Assembly: GCF_900099695.1 (NCBI RefSeq)
Contig: NZ_FNCY01000004.1
Location: 124,001 to 188,000 of the forward strand
DNA: 64,000 nucleotides
Direction of reading: 5' to 3'
Origin: Propionivibrio dicarboxylicus
GTDB taxonomy: Bacteria > Pseudomonadota > Gammaproteobacteria > Burkholderiales > Rhodocyclaceae
The notes below the pieces were generated by a model. That model ran no database searches. It saw nothing but the letters and a program-made list of their open reading frames with translations, and was not told the origin of the DNA. Positions 17,295-25,466 of the stretch are shown in pieces; the stretch's first letter is position 1, and each line of letters begins with the position of its first letter. The position numbers and the translations under genes were made by a program.

Positions 17295-19103
17295 TCAGGC
17301 CTTTTGCATCAATCCATGCGTCATGGCATAGCGTGTCACATCGGCCGTACTGTGAAGGCCGAGTTTTGCCATCAGGTTGCGGCGGTGGGAAACGACGGTC
17401 GGCGTCGCGACATGCAGGCGCTTGCCGATCTCGCTTGAGGTCAGACCCGAGGCGATCATCACCAGGATTTCACGTTGCCGCCGTGTCAGAAGAAGCATCT
17501 CCTTATCGACATCCTTGTCGCGTCCGCCTTCTGCCGCAGCATCGCGAATCATCGTCTCGATCCGTTTCAGCAGTTCGACGCCCTCGCCCTTAAGCCGTCT
17601 CCGCTGCGTCACGTCCGCCACGGTTCCGACCATGCGCAAGGGCCGGCCGTCCTTGTCCCGACGGGTAACCCTTCCCTTCGCCTCGACGGTGATCCAGTAG
17701 GCGTCACGGTGGCGCAGGCGGTATTCGGCATAGAACAAGGGATTTTCGCCCGCCAGATGCGCGTTGAGTTGCTCCCTGAAAACCTCGATATCGTCCCGAT
17801 GGATGATTCCCACCCAATTGTCATCATGACAACCGACACCCTCGATCGAATGGCCGACCATGTCAAACCAGCGCCTGTCGCCGAACAGCCGCCGATTGGG
17901 AATATCCCAATCCCAAAGCGCCTGGCCCGAGGCCGCGAGCGCCGTATCGAGGCGTTCCTCGTTGTCCTTCAGCGCCTGCTCGACCATCTTTTGCTCGGTA
18001 ATGTCGTGCTCCATGCCGCTCCACTCGACAATCTGCCCTGCGGCATTGCGGATCGGCACCACCCGCACACGCATCCAGCGCCACTCGCCGTCGTATCGGC
18101 GCAGCCGCCGTTCGTACGAAAACGCCACGCCTTTGACAACCTCGTGCGGCACGTTCTCATCCAGAACCGCGAGATCGTCGGGGTGCACCGCATTTTTCCA
18201 GCCAAAGCCGCGCATTTCCTTGGCCGACTGGCCGGTAAACCCCATCCACCCCGGTTGCGGCTCCTCCAACTCGCCGGAGGACGGACGGACCCAGGTAATC
18301 ACGCTGGTGTACTCCACCAGGGCGCGATAACGCCGCTGGCTGGCCTTCAAGGCGGCCTCGGCCGTCCGCAGATCGGAGATATCGCGCAGTACCGCAATCG
18401 ACACCATCCCCCAGGCCTCGGTGCAATGCCGGCGAACCTTGGCATGATTCCAGAAGCAACTGCCGTCCTTGCGCCGGCTGAGGATATCGCCCTGCCATTC
18501 GCCGGTGGCATCGAGACAAGCGATGATCTCCGCCGCCACCACTTCCGGCAACCGGTCGGTCTCGGCATTGACAACGGCGACGTGCTGGCCGACCAGTTCC
18601 CCCGGCGCATAGCCAAAGGCCGCATCTAACGTGGCGTTGGTATAGAGAACGATGCCTTTGCGGACGCCTTCGCCGGACGTGACGATGACGCAATCGCGCA
18701 TGCCCGAGAGAATGCCGGCCTCGGCCGACAGCTGTTCGACGACCTGTCGCTGCCGACTACGATCGACGGCCGCGCCCATGAACGTCTCGGGAAGCCCTTC
18801 CAGCCGGGTAATGCAGAATTCAAACCAGCCGAGGCTTCCGTCCTTGCGGCGCTGGTGGATTTCGCCCTGGTATTTCGGGCCGCTGTCTAATGCAGCATGG
18901 AGACAGCGGCCAAAATCGTCATAACTGGCGTCGTCGATGAACATCGAGCGCGTTTCACGCCCGATCAATTCGCCCGGCGCATAGCCGAACAGGCGGTGCA
19001 ACTCCTCGTTGGCCCAGACGATGCGATGGTTCTCGACCACCGTCAGTGCGAGAAAATCACAATTCTGGATGGCTGCGAACTGGCCGAATAAGGACTCGTA
19101 CAT
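17295..19103 (-). CDS. Four-PAS LuxR-type transcriptional regulator
   Basis: 602 residues from ATG 19103 (GAGGGGGG just upstream); an in-frame extension to 19160 is less likely. Four PAS/PAC units follow one another: FLALTVVENHRIVWANEELHR, DCVIVTSGEG with YTNATLDAAFGYAPGEL, a third with PGWMGFTGQSAKEMRG and YERRLRRYDGEWRWMRVRVVP, and a fourth with ALWDWDIPNRRLFGDRRWF. The C-terminus is a LuxR/GerE helix-turn-helix (LTRRQREILVMIASGLTSSEI, then VVSHRRNLMAKLGLHS). There is no kinase or receiver domain, so ligand or redox sensing would pass directly to DNA binding. Target genes are unknown. Confidence 0.87.
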   Translation of the reverse strand: MYESLFGQFAAIQNCDFLALTVVENHRIVWANEELHRLFGYAPGELIGRETRSMFIDDASYDDFGRCLHAALDSGPKYQGEIHQRRKDGSLGWFEFCITRLEGLPETFMGAAVDRSRQRQVVEQLSAEAGILSGMRDCVIVTSGEGVRKGIVLYTNATLDAAFGYAPGELVGQHVAVVNAETDRLPEVVAAEIIACLDATGEWQGDILSRRKDGSCFWNHAKVRRHCTEAWGMVSIAVLRDISDLRTAEAALKASQRRYRALVEYTSVITWVRPSSGELEEPQPGWMGFTGQSAKEMRGFGWKNAVHPDDLAVLDENVPHEVVKGVAFSYERRLRRYDGEWRWMRVRVVPIRNAAGQIVEWSGMEHDITEQKMVEQALKDNEERLDTALAASGQALWDWDIPNRRLFGDRRWFDMVGHSIEGVGCHDDNWVGIIHRDDIEVFREQLNAHLAGENPLFYAEYRLRHRDAYWITVEAKGRVTRRDKDGRPLRMVGTVADVTQRRRLKGEGVELLKRIETMIRDAAAEGGRDKDVDKEMLLLTRRQREILVMIASGLTSSEIGKRLHVATPTVVSHRRNLMAKLGLHSTADVTRYAMTHGLMQKA

Positions 19104-19180
19104 AGACCCCCCTCTTGCGCTCGGTATGTTCCGGACTGCTTTTTTTTGAGCATAAGCCAACCAGGGGGCGGAGTCAAAGG

Positions 19181-19193
19181 CTTGTAATACAAG
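19181..19193. promoter_or_regulatory. Palindrome CTTGTAATACAAG, possible GntR operator
   Basis: Six-base arms around a central A, 78 bases upstream of the LuxR-type gene start. It fits the TNGTN3ACNA half-site pattern of FadR/FCD-type GntR regulators and shares 9 of 12 core bases with the palindrome at the transporter-operon promoter (24425-24448). Confidence 0.5.
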
Positions 19194-19210
19194 TTCCCCT
19201 CATCGGGGAA
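19194..19210. terminator. Small hairpin behind the GntR gene
   Basis: TTCCCC and GGGGAA arms with a five-base loop, 66 bases past the GntR gene's stop. There is no T-tract on the minus strand, so it is a weak or factor-dependent terminator candidate. Confidence 0.3.
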
Positions 19211-19276
19211 ACAATTCGACGCACGCTAATGTGCCGGATGAAGACCCCGCCAGCGACCGGGCCTGCGCCGCCTGAC

Positions 19277-19996
19277 TCACCACTCGCGGGGCGATTCGTC
19301 GATGAAGTAGTCGGGATAATGCTCGGCAACGCGCTGCGCCGCCGTGACTATTTTGGCCAGGTGGCCTTCCATCACCTGAACGGCCGCCTTGGCATCGCCC
19401 GCTTCAATGGCGTCGAGCATCAGGTCATGGTCGCCGATGAGGTCCTGGACCGGCGAATCGAGCGCGTACGAGAGAAAACAGACGCGATCCATCTGCGCCT
19501 TGGCACTGTCGATGACGCGCCAGGCGAACTCGCGGTTGGCCGCCGCCGCCAGCGCGTGATGAAAATCCTGATCGGCGGCGAGGAAGGCTTCGTTGTCGCC
19601 CGGGGCGATGGTGCGCTGTTCGGCGACCAGGCGGCGCAAGGCCGCCATCGTCGCCGCCTCATGTTTCTTGGCAACCTGACGCACGATCGACACTTCGATC
19701 GGCTCACGCACATGCCAGGCATCGATGACTTCGTTCATTGAAATCATGCGGACATAGGTGCCGCGACTCGGCCGCACGTCGACGAGATGCTCCTGTGCCA
19801 GCGAAATGAAGGCCTCGCGCACCGGTTGCCGGCCGATGGCGAAACGCTTGCTCATCTCGATCTCGGAGATCAGTTGGCCCGGCAGCAATTCGGCGCGCAC
19901 GATCGCCGCGCGCAGGAACTGGCGGAACTTGTTGCCCAGGGACACCTGCTTCTGCAGGGGAAAGGTCTGGGCGAGGGATTGGCTGGCAGAGGTCAT
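19277..19996 (-). CDS. GntR-family transcriptional regulator with FCD domain
   Basis: 239 residues. N-terminal winged helix-turn-helix at about 20-85: LRAAIVRAELLPGQLISEIEM, KRFAIGRQPVREAFISLAQE, then VRPSRGTYVRMIS. The C-terminal all-helical FCD domain carries metal- and ligand-binding residues including D and H of FLAADQDFHHALAAAA and GDHDLMLDAIEAGD. FCD regulators respond to small carboxylates or sugar acids. As the last gene of the transporter/hydantoinase operon it probably controls that operon in response to the substrate or a product. Confidence 0.92.
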   Translation of the reverse strand: MTSASQSLAQTFPLQKQVSLGNKFRQFLRAAIVRAELLPGQLISEIEMSKRFAIGRQPVREAFISLAQEHLVDVRPSRGTYVRMISMNEVIDAWHVREPIEVSIVRQVAKKHEAATMAALRRLVAEQRTIAPGDNEAFLAADQDFHHALAAAANREFAWRVIDSAKAQMDRVCFLSYALDSPVQDLIGDHDLMLDAIEAGDAKAAVQVMEGHLAKIVTAAQRVAEHYPDYFIDESPREW

Positions 19997-20005
19997 GGCT
20001 GAATT

Positions 20006-20698
20006 TTAGTCGAAAGCCCGGTTCTGTTCCTTGCCCACGCCCGCGAACTCGCCGGGAAGACTCTCCGGTGCAGCGCGTCCGTCCAGCAGCAGGTAACACT
20101 CGAATAGTCGCGGTGAATAAGCAATGCCGCTCATGATCCGCGAATAATGGATGGCGCCGATCTCGCTGGCGCTGGCGAGTCCGCGCCGCCGCGGCCAGAC
20201 GCCGAACCAGCGCCGTTGCAGCATCGCCGAACGCGTATAGATACCGGGCGTCGCCTCTTCAAGCGCATGAAAGATCTCGTGGTAAAGCACACAGGGCCGC
20301 AACTCGCTTGCCGGCGTCAACGCCTCAAGCCCCTGCGCCCGGATGAAATCCTCGATGCGGGCGAGCGTCTGTTCATGCAGGCGGATTTGCCGTGCACCCG
20401 GCTGGTACTGGCCGATCAGCGGCACATTGCCCAGGCCGGCATCGTCCGGCATCGGCACGATCTCCAGTTGCAGCGCGGCGGCCAGCGCTTCCGCCGACAC
20501 GCCCGGAAAGGCCCGCCGGGTCTTCTCGGCGAGAGAAACAGCGGCCGCCATGGCGCCCTGCACAACGCCATCGGCCTCGTCTTCGGACAGCGGACAGCCG
20601 CTCGCATCCTGCGCCAGCATCTGCCGATACCAGCGCGCGTCGGGACAGGCGAGCGCGGCACGCACGCTCGCTTGCAGGCGGTCCCGATCGATGCCCAT
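20006..20698 (-). CDS. Unrecognised protein with HEXXH motif in hydantoinase operon
   Basis: 230 residues, no signal peptide or membrane segment. The only clear motif is LYHEIFHALEE with H140, E141 and H144, the zinc-binding HEXXH of metallopeptidases; a downstream Glu or His could be the third ligand. The family is not recognised. It lies two bases after the hydantoinase stop and nine bases before the GntR start, so it is almost certainly co-translated with them. It could be an intracellular hydrolase acting on the pathway intermediate or a structural metal protein. Function not assigned. Confidence 0.72.
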   Translation of the reverse strand: MGIDRDRLQASVRAALACPDARWYRQMLAQDASGCPLSEDEADGVVQGAMAAAVSLAEKTRRAFPGVSAEALAAALQLEIVPMPDDAGLGNVPLIGQYQPGARQIRLHEQTLARIEDFIRAQGLEALTPASELRPCVLYHEIFHALEEATPGIYTRSAMLQRRWFGVWPRRRGLASASEIGAIHYSRIMSGIAYSPRLFECYLLLDGRAAPESLPGEFAGVGKEQNRAFD

Positions 20699-20700
20699 CG

Positions 20701-22827
20701 CTACAACTCGTTGCGCGCCAGCACGAGAATCAAGGGATCGCTCGGTGACCAGTCGCCGAGTTCAGCCTCGATCAGACCGGACACCTGTGCGAGTTCCGGA
20801 ATGCCCGAGTAATCCATGACGCGCGAACCGGCGACGACATAGACATCCGGATTGATGCGGATCTCGCTCGAGAAATTGCTGGCGCCGTGCCAGAGTTTTT
20901 CGAGCACCTCGCGAATCCGCTCCAGCGTGGTGGTTTCGACCAGGCCGTTGGCGCGCTGCACCTTGACGAAGCCCTTCTTGTCGATGACGCGCACCGGTTG
21001 CTTGCCGTTGCGCTGCGCCGAAACGACATAGACCAGGCCGTTCTCGGCGGCCAGATGCGTCGCCTCCTTGTCGAGTCCGATCGAATCGGCGGCGATCTGC
21101 ACCGCTTCCTCGCGATCGCAATTTTTCATGAGATCGGTCGTCTTGACCTCGGTCGAGCCCATCGCGATCGCCGTGACGCGCTGCGCCTGGTCGTCGATCT
21201 CGACGTAGATCTCGATCGAATCCTCGACGGCGCCGCTGTTGATCGCCATCTCCTTGGCTTCCTTCTTCAGCGCCGCGATGTCGGCCGCCGTCGGATTCGG
21301 GATCGTGCGCTCGACCATCTCGCGCACCATCGCCAGCGCCACGCCGATCGACGAAATGACTTCGGCATTTTCCGGGATCTGGTACTTGAAGCCCATGGCG
21401 TTGGCGGTGAAGGTCAGCAGCGTACCGGCGCCGCCGCCGGCGCCGACGAGCACGACCTGTTCGCGTTCGATCTTGTACTTGGCGATCAGGTCCTCAATCA
21501 CCGGGATGATCTTCTCGCTACCCTTCTGCAGGATGGCGCGCGCCGTCTCCTCGATCGACAGGCCGACCTCGGCCGCCAGCAGCGCCATCGCCTTGCGGCT
21601 CGACTCGACGTTGCCGCGCGCATAATCGTTCTCGCCCAATATGCCGAGCACATTGGCGGCGCAGGTGTTGGTGATGGTGACGCTCTCGCCGTTCGTCAGG
21701 CGCAGCGCAACGTAATCCGAGGGATCGTTCTTGCGCGGCTGCACATGGTAGAGCGTCGCGCCGTCGAGCAGTTCCGGCGCGGTGAAGCAGGCGTAGCCCA
21801 TGCCGGCGATGTGCGCCGAGCGCGGACCGACGTCGATCACCGCGCCTTTCTTCGCCCGCACCATGCTGCCGCCGGCGACGCCGAGCACGCGCACATCGAG
21901 GCTGTTCACGTAGGTGCGATGGCCGCCGATGATCGAATAATCGACTGCCGGACGCCCGTTCTTGATGACGCCGATATTGGTCGAGGTGCCGCCGACCTCG
22001 AAGTAGATGCCGTTCGAGGCGCGCAGGTACATCAGCGCGCCGATGACGCTGGCGGCCGGCCCGGACAGCATGGTCAGGATCGGGCGCTTCTTCATCTCGT
22101 TGATTTCCATGACGCCGCCATCGCCGCGCATGATCATCAGCGGCACGTCGATGCCGGCGCCGCGCACGCTGCGCTCGGTCGAGTTGGCGGTATCGAGCAT
22201 CTTCGGCAGGATCGAGGCGTTGAGCGCGGCGGTGCGCGTGCGCGTCGTCAGGCCGTACAGTTTGGTGATGTCGGAGGCCAGCGTACACGGAACGCCAAGG
22301 CGTTCCGCCGCGTCGGCGACCATGCGCTCTTCGTGCATGTTATCGACGCCAAACGCCTTGCTCGCGACGATGACGCTGCTGCCGCTGTCGAGCAGGCCCT
22401 TGACGATGGCCGGCAGCTTTTCCGAACTCATGTCCTTGATATTGACGTGGACGTGATCGGTCTCGATGAACTTGCCGGTACCGAGGTCGATCGGCGGGAT
22501 CTTCGTCTGCCGCTTGGCGAGGAAGCCCTCGATCAGGCCGCCGCTGATACCGACGACGCCGACGCGCGCGACGTCGCCCTCGAGCAGCGCGTTGGTCGCC
22601 TGCGTCGTGCTGTGCGCGATGAAAATCACTTCTTCCGGCTGGATGTCGTGTTCCGCCAGACATTTGTGGAAGGCCGCGACCACCCCGGCGGCGACGCCGC
22701 TTTCATGGTGGTGCGTCGTCATCACCGACCCCTTGCCAACGATCTCGTTGGTCTCGTTGTCGATGGCGACCGCCTTGGTGTGGGTGCCCCCCACGTCGAT
22801 CCCGATACGAACGGCTCTTGCAGCCAT
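20701..22827 (-). CDS. Hydantoinase/oxoprolinase-family ATPase
   Basis: 708 residues. The N-terminal hydantoinase/oxoprolinase domain has the phosphate-binding IGIDVGGTHTKAVAID (residues 8-23) and AHSTTQATNALLEGDVARVGVVG; the central HydA domain has SGPAASVIGAL, FEVGGTSTNIGVI and VLVGAGGGAGTLL. The protein belongs to the actin-like ATPases that hydrolyse or carboxylate small amides and ketones (5-oxoprolinase, N-methylhydantoinase, caprolactamase, acetone carboxylase beta). No HyuB-type partner subunit is nearby, so it acts alone or with the adjacent HEXXH protein. Substrate unknown, likely a cyclic amide or carboxylate imported by the upstream transporter. Confidence 0.85.
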   Translation of the reverse strand: MAARAVRIGIDVGGTHTKAVAIDNETNEIVGKGSVMTTHHHESGVAAGVVAAFHKCLAEHDIQPEEVIFIAHSTTQATNALLEGDVARVGVVGISGGLIEGFLAKRQTKIPPIDLGTGKFIETDHVHVNIKDMSSEKLPAIVKGLLDSGSSVIVASKAFGVDNMHEERMVADAAERLGVPCTLASDITKLYGLTTRTRTAALNASILPKMLDTANSTERSVRGAGIDVPLMIMRGDGGVMEINEMKKRPILTMLSGPAASVIGALMYLRASNGIYFEVGGTSTNIGVIKNGRPAVDYSIIGGHRTYVNSLDVRVLGVAGGSMVRAKKGAVIDVGPRSAHIAGMGYACFTAPELLDGATLYHVQPRKNDPSDYVALRLTNGESVTITNTCAANVLGILGENDYARGNVESSRKAMALLAAEVGLSIEETARAILQKGSEKIIPVIEDLIAKYKIEREQVVLVGAGGGAGTLLTFTANAMGFKYQIPENAEVISSIGVALAMVREMVERTIPNPTAADIAALKKEAKEMAINSGAVEDSIEIYVEIDDQAQRVTAIAMGSTEVKTTDLMKNCDREEAVQIAADSIGLDKEATHLAAENGLVYVVSAQRNGKQPVRVIDKKGFVKVQRANGLVETTTLERIREVLEKLWHGASNFSSEIRINPDVYVVAGSRVMDYSGIPELAQVSGLIEAELGDWSPSDPLILVLARNEL

Positions 22828-22859
22828 AAGTCAAAACTCCAGAGAAGAAGAATCCCGCG

Positions 22860-22882
22860 TTGGCGCCCGCCACGGGCGCCAA
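22860..22882. promoter_or_regulatory. Strong intercistronic hairpin upstream of the hydantoinase gene
   Basis: Ten-base perfect arms TTGGCGCCCG and CGGGCGCCAA with a three-base loop, 33 bases upstream of the hydantoinase ATG. No T-tract follows, so mRNA processing, stabilisation or attenuation is more likely than termination. Confidence 0.45.
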
Positions 22883-22900
22883 CGACGACGAAATGCGTTC

Positions 22901-23044
22901 AGAAACTGTCTCGAAAAATGTAGCGAGCGCAGCCAGTTGGGCCGCACCCGGCGCGCAGCGACGAGACAGTACGCGTCGTACGGCGAGGAGCGAGCACCGC
23001 GTAAGGCCCAAATGGCAAGCGCAGTAATTTTTGAGACAGTTTCT
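22901..23044. repeat. 144-bp MITE-like palindromic element
   Basis: Terminal inverted repeats: AGAAACTGTCTCGAAAAAT on the left (22901-22919) and its near-complement on the right (23027-23044), differing by one extra G. The interior is also partly self-complementary (GGGCC near 22939-22943 with GGCCC near 23005-23009), contains a further GAGACAGT at 22963-22970, and a central GTACGcgtCGTAC. It fills the gap between transporter and hydantoinase genes and overlaps the last base of the transporter stop codon. No transposase is encoded, so it would be a non-autonomous or REP-like element. Confidence 0.7.
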
Positions 23045-24342
23045 CAGAGCGTGATCTTGCCGAGCATGACGCAGGCGATGACTTCGGTCACGGCCAGCGC
23101 CGCCCAGGCAAAGGGCAGGTTCGTCTTGATGTACAGCTTCGGTTCAAGCTTGGCGTAGCTCAGGCCCCACATCGTCCAGGACTGCGTCGGGCAGGCGCTT
23201 GCCACCATCGCCACCGGCGGGATCAGGAACAGCGCGAAGAGGAACATCTCGTCGAAGGTGCCCATGGCCTGCAGGATCGTCACCAGCGCGATACCCGAGC
23301 CCCAGATCATCAGCGGACCGCGGAACAGCGCCAGCGGCGCGAGGACGCAGAAGCCGATCAGCAGCGCCGTCGGCGAGGTCGGGATGACGCCGCCGAGCAG
23401 ATGCTGCAGGTACGGCGCGACCTGTTTGGCCGCCGCCTGGAAGATGTTCACGCTGTAGAGCATGCCGATCAGCAGGCCGCTGTCGGCGACGCCGTCGTAC
23501 AGGGTCTTCTGCAGCTTCTCGACGCCGAGCGAATACGAGCTGAGGTTATGCGTGAACCACAGGCCGACGACAATACCGAGCAGGAAGGACGGCACCGGTT
23601 GCCACTTGAAGAAGGACACCATGGCGATCGGCAGGAAGGGCACGACGATGCAGTACCAGCTGAGCGGCTTGATCGACGCGACGGTGGCGGCACTGGCCGG
23701 CGACCAGGCGCGGGCGCGGCCATTGCGGTGATCGCGGAAGTAATAGAAGAGGATGAAGGCAATCATCGCCGCGATATGCACGCCGGTCGCGACGATCGCG
23801 AACTGGATGTAATTGTCATCGTACTTGACGCTCTTGAAGACGACGAAGAACTGGTTCACGTAGGCGATGTTCAGGTACATGCCGGCCGCCACGGCGAGCA
23901 GGTAGGCACCGAGCGCCGTTTTCTTGTCGATGCCGAGCGAGAACAGGATCGGCAGGACGATCATGCCGATAGCCATCACCGAGCCGACGCCGAAGGCGCT
24001 CGTGAAGATCAGCGCGCAGACGATGCTGAGCAGCAGCGTCGTGACCAGCGGCTTGTCGCCGGCGAGTTCGACCGTCTTCTTGATGATGTAGCCGGCGATG
24101 CCGGTATCGACCAGCACGCGTCCGAACCAGGCGCCGAAGACGATGATGGCGATGGTCTTGCCGTACGTATCGACCGAGGTCTGGAAAACGTCGGTCACCA
24201 CTTTCTCCATCGGCACTGCGCCGAGCGCGCACCAGACGATGGCGGTGACGATGAAGCCGACCAGGAGATTCCCGCCCTTCATGCAGTAGGCGATCATCGC
24301 GATGAAGGTAACTACCAGTAAGACACCCACAAGTGTTTCCAT
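23044..24342 (-). CDS. Ion-transporter-superfamily permease (GntP/CitMHS/DcuC-like)
   Basis: 432 residues with about 11-12 membrane helices. The segments VFGAWFGRVLVDTGIAGYIIKK, FTSAFGVGSVMAIGMIVLPIL and FRGPLMIWGSGIALVTI are typical of carboxylate permeases of the IT superfamily (citrate, gluconate, C4-dicarboxylate). AAGGGGG precedes the ATG. First gene of the operon with the hydantoinase, HEXXH protein and GntR regulator, so it probably imports the pathway substrate by proton or sodium symport. The stop codon TGA overlaps the edge of the MITE-like element. Exact family and substrate uncertain. Confidence 0.8.
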   Translation of the reverse strand: METLVGVLLVVTFIAMIAYCMKGGNLLVGFIVTAIVWCALGAVPMEKVVTDVFQTSVDTYGKTIAIIVFGAWFGRVLVDTGIAGYIIKKTVELAGDKPLVTTLLLSIVCALIFTSAFGVGSVMAIGMIVLPILFSLGIDKKTALGAYLLAVAAGMYLNIAYVNQFFVVFKSVKYDDNYIQFAIVATGVHIAAMIAFILFYYFRDHRNGRARAWSPASAATVASIKPLSWYCIVVPFLPIAMVSFFKWQPVPSFLLGIVVGLWFTHNLSSYSLGVEKLQKTLYDGVADSGLLIGMLYSVNIFQAAAKQVAPYLQHLLGGVIPTSPTALLIGFCVLAPLALFRGPLMIWGSGIALVTILQAMGTFDEMFLFALFLIPPVAMVASACPTQSWTMWGLSYAKLEPKLYIKTNLPFAWAALAVTEVIACVMLGKITL

Positions 24343-24407
24343 CTTGCCCCCTTTTTATTTGCAAAAAAAATGACCTCGGGTGATACGGCTGCAACACGAA
24401 CGCAGGC

Positions 24408-24436
24408 ATCCTAGCACCACACCCGATCTACTGCAA
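24408..24436 (-). promoter_or_regulatory. Putative promoter of transporter-hydantoinase operon
   Basis: On the minus strand TTGCAG (24436-24431), 17 bases, TAGGAT (24413-24408), about 66 bases before the transporter ATG. The -35 hexamer lies within the large palindrome at 24425-24448, so a bound repressor would block polymerase. Confidence 0.45.
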
Positions 24437-24448
24437 TACCAGTAGATC
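24425..24448. promoter_or_regulatory. 24-bp palindrome, probable GntR operator
   Basis: Perfect nine-base arms GATCTACTG and CAGTAGATC separated by CAATAC. Its core CTGCAATACCAG resembles the palindrome at 19181-19193. Position over the -35 box suggests repression by the GntR protein encoded at the end of the operon. Confidence 0.6.
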
Positions 24449-24659
24449 GGATTAATTGCATTTACTCCCGGGATTCACACGAACCCCTATGCAACAAGCA
24501 CTTAGCAGTGATTAAAGCGGCGATCGAAGCACCACCAAGGCAAGAAATACGAGGATAAAGCAGCGCCATCGCACTGGGATGCCGGGCGGCCGCCATGTGG
24601 GCGAAGCCGCCATCGACGGCGATGCGCCCTTGTGCCGACGGCGGTCGACACAAGCTTCG
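24449..24659. other. Remainder of 317-base intergenic region
   Basis: Upstream side of the transporter promoter up to the 3' end of the DUF3750 gene. No further gene is supported; short ORFs here lack ribosome binding sites. Confidence 0.4.
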
Positions 24660-25442
24660 CTAGGGCGCCCCGGAGACCGTGCGGTCGTCCATGCCGAGCC
24701 TGCCGACGAAGGGAAGGCGCAGCGCCGGACGGTTGAGGTCGATGCCAAAATTGAGGCCGAGCAGGTTGAACTCGACGCCTTCCTGCACGCCGATGCTGGC
24801 GCCGAGCATGCCGAACAGCGAAAACTGCAGGCCGCTGCCCGACGACGACAGACCGATCGGCTGGCTGAGCGGCCGGTAGTCTTTGCCGATCGCATTGGCC
24901 GGCAGGTCGAGCTTCAACTCCGGCACCTCGCGGCCGATGTGGGCGAGGAAGGTATTGCTGTTGGGGCCGGGATACGCACGATAGGTGTCGGGATAGGGAT
25001 AGCTGCCGATCGCCGCCTCGATACGCGGGATCATCTCGCCGGCCGCCTCGCCGCGATGATCGACGATCAGCGTCGGCGTCGCGCCGTACCAGAGGCCGTC
25101 GGGCAGCGCGTAATTCTTGCGGACGAAGCGATCGCTGCTCCAGCCGATGACGTCGTAGCGGGTGAAGGCCGTCTCCCCTGCCCGCTTGAAAATGATCCAG
25201 GGATGCTGGGCGACGAGGCCGCGCCAGCCGTAGGTCGGCGCCACATAGACTTGAATGATCGCGGTATCGGCCAGCGCCGCCGGATCGGGCGCGATCCCGG
25301 CCGACTGGCGGGGCGCCGCGTACCACGGCGGACGATTGAGCAGATCGCCCAACAAGGACGCATTCGCCAGGCTGATCCCCAGCGACGCGCAGAACAGCAC
25401 GGCCAGCCATCCGGCCAGCCGCCGCTTCACATTCATGAACAT
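24660..25442 (-). CDS. DUF3750 family protein, exported
   Basis: 260 residues. Signal peptide or anchor: basic start then LAGWLAVLFCASLGISLANA. The DUF3750 domain shows IQVYVAPTYGWRGLVAQHPWIIFKRAG, TRYDVIGW, and PNSNTFLAHIGREVPEL. The last third is Leu/Gly-rich (LGASIGVQEGVEFNLLGLNFGID). DUF3750 proteins have no established function; conserved His, Asn and the PGPNSNTF motif look like an active site, resembling NlpC/P60-like permuted folds, but that is speculative. It lies 24 bases downstream of the chemoreceptor stop. Confidence 0.82.
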   Translation of the reverse strand: MFMNVKRRLAGWLAVLFCASLGISLANASLLGDLLNRPPWYAAPRQSAGIAPDPAALADTAIIQVYVAPTYGWRGLVAQHPWIIFKRAGETAFTRYDVIGWSSDRFVRKNYALPDGLWYGATPTLIVDHRGEAAGEMIPRIEAAIGSYPYPDTYRAYPGPNSNTFLAHIGREVPELKLDLPANAIGKDYRPLSQPIGLSSSGSGLQFSLFGMLGASIGVQEGVEFNLLGLNFGIDLNRPALRLPFVGRLGMDDRTVSGAP

Positions 25443-25466
25443 TTCACCCCGGGCGCAAACGATTCG

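Noticed and set aside
20701-22827. Acetone or acetophenone carboxylase
   Set aside because: The alpha and gamma or HyuB-type subunits needed for a carboxylase are absent from the operon, so only family membership is claimed.
20887-22923. 678-codon open frame antisense to the hydantoinase gene
   Set aside because: Shadow frame of a well-conserved gene; no domain, start signal or ribosome binding site.
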